The notes under the pieces are model-generated. The model worked only from the letters and a program-made list of their open reading frames with translations, searched no databases and was not told where the DNA came from. A stretch of 64,000 bases of DNA from Marsupella aquatica (lineage: Eukaryota; Marchantiophyta). The stretch spans positions 7,874,001 to 7,938,000 of the forward strand of contig OZ316893.1 in assembly GCA_973895155.1 (NCBI GenBank). Direction: 5' to 3'. How positions within the stretch are numbered: the first letter of the stretch is position 1; every line of letters begins with the position of its first letter. A program made the translations under genes and the position numbers. Shown piece by piece: positions 23,479 through 35,119 of this stretch.

Positions 23479-26400
23479 GTTCTTCCTTCCCTGCAAGACA
23501 AGCATCATGAAACTCTCTTGAGAGAGTTGGTTAAGCGTTTGGATCACTTCAAAATTACAGTTCATTGGCTCACAAAGTTCTTTGGCTACTTGAGCCTTTA
23601 TTTCATTCCAAGGATGGCCTTGCCATCTCTATATGAAGTTGGTTTGAGAAACTTTCGTAATCAGGTAGCTTCATCAATAATCTCAATAAGCGTTGTTCTT
23701 GGATGTTGTTTTGAATTGGCAAGTACTTATCTTAATCAATTAGGACTGTTATCGTAATCACTTAATTAACTATCTCCTGTCATGATCGAGTTGCATTTAT
23801 AATTAATATCTTACAGGAAATCTTTCTAATTCAGCAACCCTCTTCTAAGATTTTCCAATGAAATACAGTCCATGCAATTATTCGAATTATCGTCATCGAT
23901 CTATATATAATCTTAACCATTGTTCCATTGGCTCTTGGTTTAATTTTTCAATCATCTCAGTTAATTCGGATGAGGAATTTAGTCACGAGTTGCATGTATC
24001 TAGCTAGTTGATCATAGCCATATAGGAAAACCTAGCTTCTAATTGGGACACCCTCGATATTACAAGAACTCAAATTTACAGTTCATTGGCTTATGAAACT
24101 CTGTGCGCAGGTTTATGCAGAAATCAAGAACAATGTCAAGGACGCACTGATCATACTGGTAGAGACAATTCAAATATATATACCATTCAAATTAATATTT
24201 ATCTTTTCGCCTTCACTATTAATTTAGTCAGTAGTGGTGAGTTGATCGATTGCAACATGAATTATATATATGAAAGCTTGTTTGATGTGATCGACACATA
24301 TACGTACAGATTCAGCGAGTAAGAGAAGGTGATCAAATTGATGGGGCCTGGTTAAGAAATCAGTGCAGATATTTGAGGAGATGGGCTTTGGTGGCATAGA
24401 TGTCTATGAAAGGGACTTCGAGCTTGCAATGATCACAGAAACTGCAGCCTATTATTCCAAGAAGGCTACATCTTGGGTTGAAGGCAATTGTTGCCAAGAT
24501 TATTTGCTCAAGGTTTGTGTCATTCACTGTACGTTCCATGCATGATACAGGCATTATATATAGCTAGAGAGAGAAAGATCGAGAGAGAGACCTCGTGACC
24601 AGATTGTGGAATCATTAATTAATTAATCAATACAGATGTGGTTAATCAGTGATTTGTCCTCAATTATCTATGCAGGTTGAAGAATGTCTCCAGAGAGAAA
24701 GTGTGAGTGTAGGGAATTACCTGCATGTGAGCAGTGAATCAAAACTGTTGGAGGTATGTGCAAGTCTCATCTTTGTAGCTAAATTTTCCTTTGAAGTTGC
24801 ATTTTTCTATATATCTTCGATCAATTAAGGCAGAAACCTATAAGTCGGGATTATCATGACACGGTTTCTTGGTGAATAGATCATTCTACATGGCAAGGGG
24901 GTCAGTTTTTACTTTAAAAATCCAACACACCACTTTTATGAATATACGTGATATATCAATAATACTGAGGGAGGTGGCCTTGTTTTAAAACTTTGATATT
25001 GGAAATATTCGACTGTACGTTGGTCTTGTGCTTTCTTCATGTTCTTAGTCCTATGATGCTGCAGAGAGTCCGACATGAGCTGCTTGTCAAGTATGAGGAT
25101 CACCTATTAAAGAACGAATGGTCAGGCCTTCATGCTCTTATGAGGAGTAACAAGGTGTGCGTCTATCTTCCATCAATGTCTACAGTTCATTGTATGCGTA
25201 AGTATTGTTTGAAAGCTAGTAGATATATAATATAAAAATTAATATAAGTAATTAACAACTGCTAGCAAACGTACCGGTAATTTATGAATATATATATATA
25301 TGCTTTTTGCATGTCTTTTCTTAGTAAATTCAGATACAGGTTCTTCCATTCATCATGGAGTAGCTAGCTAGTGTATAGATGGATACTGCTTGAGCTCCTA
25401 TTATTCTTTAAATATTACATGGTATTGCGGTGGGTGATCGATACATGCATATGCTTAACAATTAAAACAATAACTATACTGCCCCGCCATACTGCATACA
25501 GGTAAATGATCTCTCCAGGATGTACAAACTCTTCTCTAGGATTCCCAAGGGAACCGAGTCAATGGCCGCCATATTTACACAGGTTTGTTTACCCAGGCTA
25601 CCAAATTCTATAGATATGTACTATATAAGGTCCTTCAAACTTGACGTCATCAGTAGAGGGAACTTGTGGTAAGAATTGTAATATCGAGATTCTTTTGCGA
25701 AGTAAATCAACCGAGAAAAGGGAAACATTAAGAAATTTTCAAATATGTTCCAAAGAAACTATTATACACTGTATATATTAGTAATAGTCTCTTTATCACT
25801 AGCTTGCGGCTGCATAATGTCATTTGACATCTTTGAATCATATACAGGAAATAACACATGAAGGAATAGCTTTGATGAAGCAAACAGAGGAGGCAGCCAT
25901 TCTTAAGAAGGTACCTGTGAATGATTCATTGTGGGGACTTAGTTGGTTCAATTCTGATATTTATGATCGTAGCATTTCTGGCGCTAAAAGTGTTTGGAGC
26001 TCATGCAGTTGGTTTCAATTTTCATCATGCGTTCAAAAATAATACGATTTAGTAATGAGTATTAGTTTCCTTTTACATGTAGGTACTAGTCATGTACGTT
26101 TGCCATTGTGGACCGATATATTACAGAGCCTTACCAGTTAATTTCAGATAGCTTCATGCTATATACTATGTTTCTGCAATAGAGTTCTTTCATATAATCA
26201 TCATGTCAACAAGTACGTAGTCTGGCTTGGCTTTGAGAACCCACTTAATTACTGTTAAAATTTCAAAGAGATACTGTCTTTGTTTCCATAAGTTGTAGAG
26301 ATTTACTGAGCTTAGTGCTCGATCTATTTGTTTCCATGCACCTCCAGGCGGATAAGAAGGACAAGCGTGAAGGTTGTGAGTTGGTGTGCCAGGCTTTGGT

Positions 26401-29400
26401 TCATAATTTATTTCAACTTCATGACAAGTACTCAAAGTACCTAACAGAATGCTTCCTCAATGATTCACAGTTCCGCAAGGTTTGAAAGTCTTCCACTATA
26501 TATTCTGGATGTTGTTATGGCTATATATGTGACTGCTTGATTTGAAAAGGTTGTATCTATCTATTTGGCATATATAGACGAGTACGTACTTGATCTGTGC
26601 ATATATAATTTTATTGAATTCCAAGTCAACGTCAGGCCAGCGGATATATAGTAAGGCGCCATCGTCTGTGCAATCATCCATGGTCATAGAGGTTAAGATT
26701 ATTTATCGGTTAATTATTCTTCTGTAGGCCTTAAAGGAGGGATTCGAGGTATTATGCAATAAGGATGTAGCAGGAAGTAGTAGCGCAGAGCTACTTGCCA
26801 CATTTTGTGATCATCTCTTGCAAAAGGAAGGCAGTAAGATGTTAAGTGATGAAGATATTGAAGAGACCCTTGAAAAGGTGAGTAGCATCTCTTGACAATA
26901 GCTCTAATTAATCACATCCCGAAATCACGTATCTCAGGCTAAGATATCAAACAAAATTAATTTAGACATTTGGATTGATGGAACCTTTCAAGAATCCAAT
27001 TCGAAAGTTTTCAGTAAAGTGTTTATCAGACATCGTATTCAAACATTGTTGTGTAAATTCTAATGTCTTTTTTTTTAACTCCTCATGCACCTCCATGTCC
27101 CACTTAACCCTGTTCGATCCAACCCAACTACCTCCTAATTATATAGCTTGGGTCATGGCTAACTTTCCAGGTTGTAAAAGTCCTTGCCTATATTCATCAG
27201 AAAGATATATTTGAAGAAGTTTACAGGTAGTCTATTCTTTAACCTATATTCCTCTCGATTTTACATGAATTGTGCACCGTTTAAAAGATTTTAATGAAGG
27301 ACTCTACATGGTTTCCTTCAAAATTTTGTGTTCATTCTGATTTTGGTTTAAGTAGGATTTGCTTAATTTCTCAAGGAAATATTTCTCTGCCTTCCCTACG
27401 TACATCACTGGATCTTGATCTTCCTTTAATCTTTCCTGGATTTCCCAGGACAAAGCTCGCTCGTAGACTTCTCCTTAACAAAAATTTAACTGGAGGTCAT
27501 GAGCCGAGCATGATTAGAAAGTTAAAGCAGGAGTGTGGGTCTCAGTTTACATCAAAATTGGAAGGCATGGTAAGTTCCTTCTGAATTCAAGTGAGTTTGT
27601 AGACTTTAGGCATCACATTCGGTGACCTATTGCGATTATATTCGGTTCTTTAAACTTATCACTTTCAGGTAGATTTTGCTTTTTGTTTTGTTTTATATCT
27701 GCTAATCAAATGGCTTTTTCTCAGATAAGCGACCTGCAACTAGCAACCGAAAACAAAATTGACTTCCAAGATTACCTAAAGCACAACCCAGCATCGAACC
27801 AAGGAACAGACCTATCAGTGAGGGTACTCAAAAAATCATCGTGGCCTACATACAGATCTTCAGACCTAGTGTTTCCCCCTGAAATGGTAGAGCACTGATA
27901 ATCTTCCTCATAATTATGGGTTTTGCTATTATATATTGTTGAAAATACAACAGAATGGTTTTCTGAATTACTAGTAGCTAGCTAACCGAAAATATTGTGG
28001 TGTTCAGATGAAAGCACGTGTTTTAGCTAGATATCTATCAAATTAACATTGCTACTGCATATATCAGCTGACTAAAGGTCGATCATCTCATTTCAGGTGA
28101 AATGTCTTGAGGTTTACGAAGAGTTCTACAAAGCTAAGCAGGTGTCCAGGAAATTGATATGGATACACAATTTGGGAACATGTTTGATAGAAGTTCTTTT
28201 AAGCACTAAGTATGAACTTGTAGTGACACCATATCAGGTACTTCTTCATCCTTGATCTAGAAAAGTGCCTTCTTATGCTACATGGAATTTCTTTTTGTGA
28301 GCAGTTTGCCTTGATGAATGAAAATGAGAATCAAGAAAGCATGAATGAGTGATGAATAAATGAAAGTCTATCATGTCTCATGGGTTTTTCCTGGTTACCA
28401 TTTCTCACTTGATTAGGTTTAATGTTTTTAAATCTCTCAAGTCGATCTCATCTAGTTTTTCCAGGTATCATTTCCCAATTGAATAATGCTCGTAAGAGTC
28501 TTCCCACCGATCATAACTAACATCAGCTCGCTTTCCTTCAGGCTGCTGTCCTACTTCTATTCAATGAGGCCGACGGGCTCAGCTATGCAGATATCAAGAG
28601 GAGATTGAATCTGGCAGATGACGAAATTGTTAGATTGTTACATTCTCTAGCCTGTGCCAAACACGAAATTCTAGTCAAGTATCCACGTACAGAGAGAGTA
28701 ATCCCATCGGATCACTTCGCTTTCAATACTAATTTTTCAGCCAAGACTACGCGCATTAAGGTTTGTGAGTCTGGATATGCCCTTATTTTCTTGCTAGATT
28801 CTTAATTTCGTTTGAGATTCCTAATATTCCTAAACATCTGATATTCCAAGTCAGTGAGTCCAGACATGCCATTATAACATGTCATTATTAATATTCTCAA
28901 ACTCAATAGACTACTCTTAGGCTTGCATCTTAGTTATGTACTCTGAGATTATATGTTCTAATAAAATGTTGCTTTAATTCCCGTTTAATTTCCTGTGAGC
29001 AGATCTCTCTTCCATCTCTGGATGAAAACAAGAAAGTGATTCAAGCCGTAGAGGAAGACAGGCGCAGTTCTATTGATGCTTCTATCGTCAGAATATTGAA
29101 ACGCCGGAAAATCATACATTATCAACAGCTGGTTCTTGAAGCTATTGAGCAACTAAGAGTGAAATTCAAGGTAAGAATTCACTAGAATCTCTATGAAGTC
29201 AAAAATTCTAGAGGATATATATTTAGTCCTAGCTAGTGTACTTGAACCTGAGGCTATCTGTGTAAAGAACTTGCATTTCTATGCCAAACTAGCCCTACTA
29301 TCCGTCTGAACGTGAGAGGAGAGAACATTAATACAGTGTAACAAAATATATTCCTCATACATAATATACTTACTTGTATATATACTTTGGAGGGGCCTTA

Positions 29401-29943
29401 GAGTCACCCTCTAAAGACTTCACTATAAAAACCTAGCTAGTCCCTGACTCTAGCTAGCTTCTCCTTCTCGCTTTATAAGTAAGATGTGTTTAGTTATTAA
29501 TTAGGCCTGAAATTCCAGGTTTAAAGCCATGCCCGCATGTATTTGGTAACTATATACTAGGACTGAAAGTAAATATTTCACTAGAATTTAAACCTCAGCT
29601 CGTGGTACGTATTTGGTAACTATATACTAGGACTGAATGTCAAGGAAAGATTTCACTAGCTAGAATCGATAAACCCAAAACTCGTGGTAGATTCTTAGCC
29701 GCGCTTAGGCATATGGGTACTTGAACCTGAGTCTACACATGCATATGGAAAGATTCTGTAATCCTAAATATGTCACGCAAAGGTCCAATGGACATCTTGT
29801 TTACTCACATAAAATCAATGTGCTATGCTTAATTGAATCAGCCCGATCCGAAGCTCATCAAGAGGCGTATTGAAGACCTGATTGATCGCGAGTACTTTGA
29901 AAGGGACCCGGAAGATCCAAATAGGTTAATATATTTGGCTTGA
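23479..29943 (+). pseudogene. CUL1-like cullin, N-terminus missing, one 1-nt deletion
   Basis: Sixteen exons: 23479-23664, 24111-24158, 24310-24512, 24676-24753, 25065-25154, 25502-25582, 25848-25910, 26348-26479, 26728-26877, 27171-27226, 27449-27569, 27725-27886, 28097-28237, 28542-28760, 29003-29170 and 29842-29943. All splice sites are GT-AG and all phases fit except exon 3. That exon is 203 nt instead of 204 and changes frame at about 24347, between GDQIDGA and LVKKSVQIF. About 666 codons align with CUL1 from VLPSL (CUL1 residue about 90) to the C-terminal YLA. The cullin-homology core ([25 protein letters not shown]) and the winged-helix end are present. The neddylation lysine of IVRILKRRK (codon 29099-29101) is also retained. 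Cullin-1 is the scaffold of SCF ubiquitin ligases; the missing N-terminus carries the SKP1/F-box contacts. Upstream exons might lie 5' of the transposase. Not CUL3 or CUL4, judging by the central region. Confidence 0.88.
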
Positions 29944-31439
29944 GTACTGTGTAAATGTTGGACGTACTTCAGTATATTAGCTAGTTGTGAGATTAGTTGG
30001 ATTATGAGGGTGCACATGTATAGGCAAATTTCTCCTGATCGATTCCTCAATCAGTCAGAGGAACAGGAAAGAGACCTCACTCCTAGCTAAGCAAGAGGGA
30101 AGGATGTTCAATCTCATGACATTAATTTTAGACATGTCAAAACTTTTTTGTTCTACCTACTGAGTCCTTGCACTGTTTGAATACAATCTCACTGATTGAT
30201 TTAATTTCGTTATTTATTTCCGAGAAAAAATTGAATGATTCAAAGTTTGGCATAGCCTCAAAAACCAAAAATACGCCACATGAATTTGCCAATTTGATGA
30301 CGAGGCGAAGAACACGACTGGATTTCTCGATTGCAGCCAGTGGAGTACCAAATTAAATTTACATCAATCAAGATTTTGGTTCCTCTCGCTTCTGACCAGA
30401 TCCATGTCAACTTTAATCAATGCACTGAGCATTAAAGGTTGGGGACTATGACATCCGTGATCGAGCCTTAGGCACATCGACCTGCCCCGCGGAAGAATGC
30501 GGATGTCATAGTCCCCAACTTTTATTACTATTGTAAATGTAACTAGGGGAGATCTGTATTGAACACGTGCATTGACCTCGATCTTTTTATAGCAATGTAG
30601 GTTATCATAGGTATGGACCAGATTAATCTTTCTTGGGTCTTCAGGGAATATTAACATGATCAACATATATATTAGCTCAATTGTCACTTAAAGTTGATCA
30701 TTGAGGAATCTTGCAATCAGTTAATTGGTGTCATTGTTTGTAGTGCTGCTTTGAGGGTTTTGTGAGATTGAATGTGCCTGGGGCACTAGCCCTGTATCAT
30801 TTGGTGTTGCAGTTAGTAATTAACTATAATTCAATTCCTAGCAATTTATCAGACAACTGACAATCAATAAACTCAAATGTTTTCTTGTACTAATAAAAGT
30901 GCATCTCCTAACATGGGCACACATTTATATGTATGTTTAGTTAGGGTTTACCCTAGAAACCCTATATGAAGCCTTAATTTGCACACCCATCATTTGTATT
31001 CAGAAGGTTATTTTAATGAAGGAAAGAAGGTGTACTACAATTGTGTGCTACTTATATTTATTCTGAAATTAGAGCAATTAATAAGATACAGACTCACAAT
31101 GGCAATAATTTACATCAAGGAACGACTGAATTTGATAAATTCTCTAAAGCATAAAATTGAACATTTTTTGACTGCCGGTCTTCTATGCTTTTTATTAGGA
31201 CTGAGGATGTGGGTATATGAAAATTCTACATATGAATCCTAATTCTAGCTAGTGTTGTAGGATATGAATCCTAATTCTAGCTAGTGTTGTAGGACGACAC
31301 GAGCCCTAGGTGTGCAACTCCTCTACATATTAAGTTATAATGGATTTTGATGCAAGAGGGAACAGTGAATATTATTGTATTTCTAGTCCAAGCAATTTGA
31401 TGTCATGTCAAGGAATCCATAAATATGCAAAGTCTTAAA
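29944..31439. other. 3' flank of the cullin locus; spacer
   Basis: Besides the hairpin at 30434-30523 this holds a 32-bp tandem pair (aatcctaattctagctagtg, 31233-31295). A similar ~80-bp duplication (tttggtaactatatactagg) lies in the last cullin intron at 29535-29690. No further gene is seen. Confidence 0.55.
30434..30523. repeat. 24-bp inverted repeat with 42-nt loop
   Basis: Arm 30434-30457 pairs with 30500-30523 with one mismatch (core ttggggactatgacatccg). The stem does not extend usefully beyond these arms. It could be the ends of a tiny foldback element or a small-RNA hairpin; the sequence alone does not decide. Confidence 0.85.
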
Positions 31440-32035
31440 CTAAAAATGCGGATGCCTTGGTGGGAAAAGTAGTTTTGAAGGAAAATATATGGCCGATCTG
31501 TTCGGGCATATTTAATTACTCTTGGGGATAGTCCCATTTCTTGGAACAACAAACGCCAAGCCAGATCGAGTGAGTAAACTTCTACAGAATCAGAATATAT
31601 GGCTTTATCTTCTTGGGCACAAGAAGCTGTATACATCCGCCTACTGCTCCTTGAACTTCAACTCATTCTCGATGTTCCCGATGTTGAGGTCACACTCAAT
31701 TGCAAGGACCATCACATTCTTGCATTGATGCTCTTCCCTCTTCTCGACAAACTCTTCACTGTGACAACGACGGTGCCATCAAGCTTGCGCGAAACCACGT
31801 TTTTTTTCACGCTCGCACCAAACATATCGGAAGTCCATCATCACTTCATTCGAGAACTTCCCGCATCCTTGAGGGGGAATTAAACCTTAGGTACATTCTA
31901 ACTGAAATTCAACCTGCTCATGTACTCACCAAGGCCTTATCCCGACCTCACTTTGAACGACATCTATCTGCTATTGGAGTTCTGGACTTCGATCGAGTTC
32001 TGGACCTGATCGAGATGCATTCCCGATACTAAACC
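31440..32035 (+). pseudogene. Copia RNase H and C-terminus, decayed fragment
   Basis: In changing frames this reads LGDSPISWNNKRQAR, then TESEYMALSSWAQEA, then LHCDNDGAIKLARN, FFHARTKHI, HHFIREL, and finally YILTEIQPAHVLTKALSRPH. That is the standard order of the Copia RNase H domain and pol C-terminus. At least three frameshifts separate the blocks. It belongs to a different and much older Copia lineage than the array at 40-53 kb and lies in the opposite orientation. Confidence 0.88.
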
Positions 32036-33142
32036 ACATTGAATGTCAAGGTCACATTTCTGTTTAGCTCTTTTGATCTGTCTGTAACCTGTTTGACCAG
32101 CTCCGATGGACTTACCAACTCTTTCTGAAGCTGAATAAGTCTACGATAAATTTATAATTCTTATCAGGCTTATGTTTATTCACCGTGCCACATCCCTATG
32201 TACATCCAAGTGATTCACAAAATTTATGATTCTTATCAGGCTTATGTTTATCCACCACATCCCCGTGTACGTACATCGAACTGATTCACGTGATCTTGTC
32301 ACGTCCGGAGCTTCTCAGTGAGAAGTATGATTGTATATATCCGGCTGTTCTGCTGTGTCGACTCCCCAAATATCACGGCTCGTTATCCGCTTCTTTGCAG
32401 TAGGGACGTGCCTTGTACGTATCATGTTTCATAGTAGATCTTTAGGTAACTGTTCTTACTCTTGATGGATCGAACTGTACGTATTAATTCTAGCATGTAT
32501 TTATGTGAGGCCTCCGCCTCCCCTTCTCATTCATTGAAGGAGATCAATAAAGTAGTTCCCTTACTATTCCAGGGAAGGAGGTTAAGAGATGCACTTGCTT
32601 AGTCAATTTCATTCCTGTCATTGGTTAGTATTGCGTCAACTACCTGGTAGATGCGCTTGCTTTTCGGTCATTGATCACTCCCGATCAGTTCTCCTCGATC
32701 TCCATCCGCCCGATGAGAGTATATAACGTACTAGGGCCTCTCGTCATTCTCTCTCATTCTCCAATCTTCTCTTTTCGCGCCAGCCCATCCACGCCAATAT
32801 CACATTGTTGCCCAGCAACTACTATTCTAACCAAGAGCTTTAGCTTTAGTTGCACATTACAAGGTACGTAGCTAGCTAGCTAGCCAGAGCGCTTCTGAGA
32901 GATTTTTTGGTTGACGAGTTTGGAGCCACTACTTCAAGTGTTACTTTTCGAAGACGCGATGGGGATGTACCATCTTCTTCAGGCGCTGAGCCTCCTAAAA
33001 AACGCCATGATTGTCGAACAGGGGTCCAGTTTCAAGACTTCAACGTCATTGGCAGGCCGATTGGTGGAGAAACTTCGATCTTTCTCCGACCGTGACCTTC
33101 CTGGGCTTGAGCTTACACGTCCATATAATACATGTGTATGTC
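32036..33142 (+). other. Possible LTR remnant downstream of the Copia fragment
   Basis: About 32146-32290 holds a ~73-bp tandem pair (attcttatcaggcttatgtt). A stretch near 32500-32580 has a GC-rich patch followed by aataaa, as in a retroelement LTR with promoter and polyadenylation sequences. No second copy was found, so LTR identity is only inferred from position after pol. 32.6-33.1 kb holds no recognised gene. Confidence 0.35.
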
Positions 33143-33440
33143 CACTCCCATCTGAAGTGAACGTCCCGGTGACTTAACGCTCCTATGACAGACTCAGAAT
33201 TTTTGGCAATACTAGCAGAAAGCTATCCATCGTCTCTACAGTTGATGCCGTTTCTAGAAGCTTACCCTCCTGTAGACGTGGATATAGATTCAAATTACGT
33301 ACAGGAACGAGGAAATAGAAGTATCAAACTACGACCTCTGCTCAACAGCTACTAGTAAGATGTATGATCGTGTCATGGTGGTTGAGCCTACTGTTCCAGA
33401 GACACAAGGCGCACCACCTCCAATGAAAGTTTCCCGGGAC
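33143..33440. repeat. Direct duplication of a gene-like fragment, copy 1
   Basis: Matches 34057-34374, from cactcccatctgaagt to gaaagtttcccggga, with substitutions and small indels. Shared codon-like phrases (gactcagaatttt.ggcaat, acgacctctgct) suggest descent from a coding sequence, now interrupted by stops. Confidence 0.88.
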
Positions 33441-34056
33441 GTTTCGATCGAAGTTGTTAAGTAAGCATGCACCTTTGATCTCTCGATCACCAAGCAGCGT
33501 CTGCAATGCCGACGGTGGCCCTGGTCATCGTATTACCGAGGTTCTGGATGCAGATACTAGAGGTGGGGAATCAAATGGTGGAAACCTCTGTGAATGACTC
33601 AGACTTTTTTCCAACATTCAGACCAGTGACAAGTTTAATTCAGTGATCTTAATATTAGGACTAGCTTTACATGTCAGATAGGATATTAACCTAGACTAGT
33701 GTACCTAGTCAGATTTAAATTCAAACGTACTACAAAAATCTAGTTTAAGGATTTGCATTAAATCTACCTGCCAGCGCCTAACTATCTTGACTGTGACAAG
33801 TGGGACGCAGCTAGCCCTTTGTGTACTGGCAGCAGCGCCAGCGCCACCTATTTGTGCTGATCGCTTGGGCTGCTACGTATTGCCTTTGTATTTTTTCAGA
33901 TGGAGGGCCTCTACTTGAGGGTCTCCTCTCATGCGATTCATTGCATTGTGTATATTTGTGTTTATCTTGTGTTGAGCGCGCGTATGCTTTCGTCACAAAA
34001 CCTCTCTCTCAAAACGAAAAATTTATTCTGCATTCCAGATAATGCAGGGGTACCTT

Positions 34057-34374
34057 CACTCCCATCTGAAGTTAACGTCTCTGTTACGCTCCTAGCTATG
34101 ACGGACTCAGAATTTTCGGCAATACTAGCAGAAAGCGATCCATCGTCGCTATAATTGATGCCGTTTCTAGAAGGTTACCCTCCTGTAGTCGACGAGGAGA
34201 TAGATTCAAATTAGGAACGAGGAAATAGAAGTATCAAACTACGACCTCTGCTAAGCTATATATATAGATACTAGTAACATGTATGATAGTGTCATGGTGG
34301 CTGAGCCTAATCTTGAAGAGACACAAGGCGCACCACCTCCAATTCCCGCTCCAATTAATGAAAGTTTCCCGGGA
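34057..34374. repeat. Direct duplication of a gene-like fragment, copy 2
   Basis: Partner of 33143-33440 at about 0.92 kb spacing. A short frame reads MTDSEFSAILAES and then stops, which supports a degraded coding origin. The 0.6 kb between the copies has no recognised gene. Confidence 0.88.
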
Positions 34375-34607
34375 AGATCGATCGACCTGAAGATAGGTCA
34401 CTCGAAAGAGGCTCACTGAGACTGATGCTTATGCGGGACTTAGATGTTTTGGACCAATATATATATTATTCTCTTATGCCCAAAGCAAAGCCAATCCGGC
34501 ACAAAATATGTTGAGTAAGCAAAACCCTTTTGGGGTGGAGATGCTTTAAGAGGGAAGAAAGCAAAGCAAGCAAAAAATTGAGTAAGGAAAACCAACCAGT
34601 CCCATCT

Positions 34608-35119
34608 CTCAAGATCGATCATTGTTTATTGACCTCATGTTTCTTAGGCGACTTTATTGGTATTCCGACAAATGCATTCAGATTTCCGGTCAGCTAAACA
34701 TGTAAACTTTGTTGAAAAGGCCATCGACAATGCAATTATATTTAATCAAGCTACAGAAGTCTATTTAGCCTTAACCAGTGGTCAAAACAGGCCCTGCTAC
34801 CACGCTGCTGAAGACAAGCCAGAGTTATTCTGGATGAAACCATCCATGCATGATAGACAAAAACAAGTCAATATATGCTATATATATAGAGATAGAAAGA
34901 CCTTCACAAAACGAACGAGGTTTTATTTTTCAGAACAGCACCTTCAAAATGGGAATAGGTGTTCATTGGATACAATCTATGCTCTGGATGATCCGGCAAT
35001 CGCCTATAAGGTTTGCCTGTTATTCTAAAGACGTTCTATCTTCCCCTCAACCTAGCTTCCTGAAGCATCGCGCTTGGGGCACGACAGTTTCTATATAACC
35101 TCCTGGACTCCGAGCTTAT
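34608..35119. repeat. Diverged ~0.5-kb direct repeat, copy 1
   Basis: Matches 38351-38826 across its length: ctcaagatcgatca, ttgacctcatgtt.cttaggcga, gaccttcacaa, aacagcaccttc.aaatgg, and gggcacgacagtt to ggactcc.agctta. Indels are frequent. No known terminal motif was found; it could be an LTR pair of an old element or a dispersed non-autonomous family. Confidence 0.88.
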
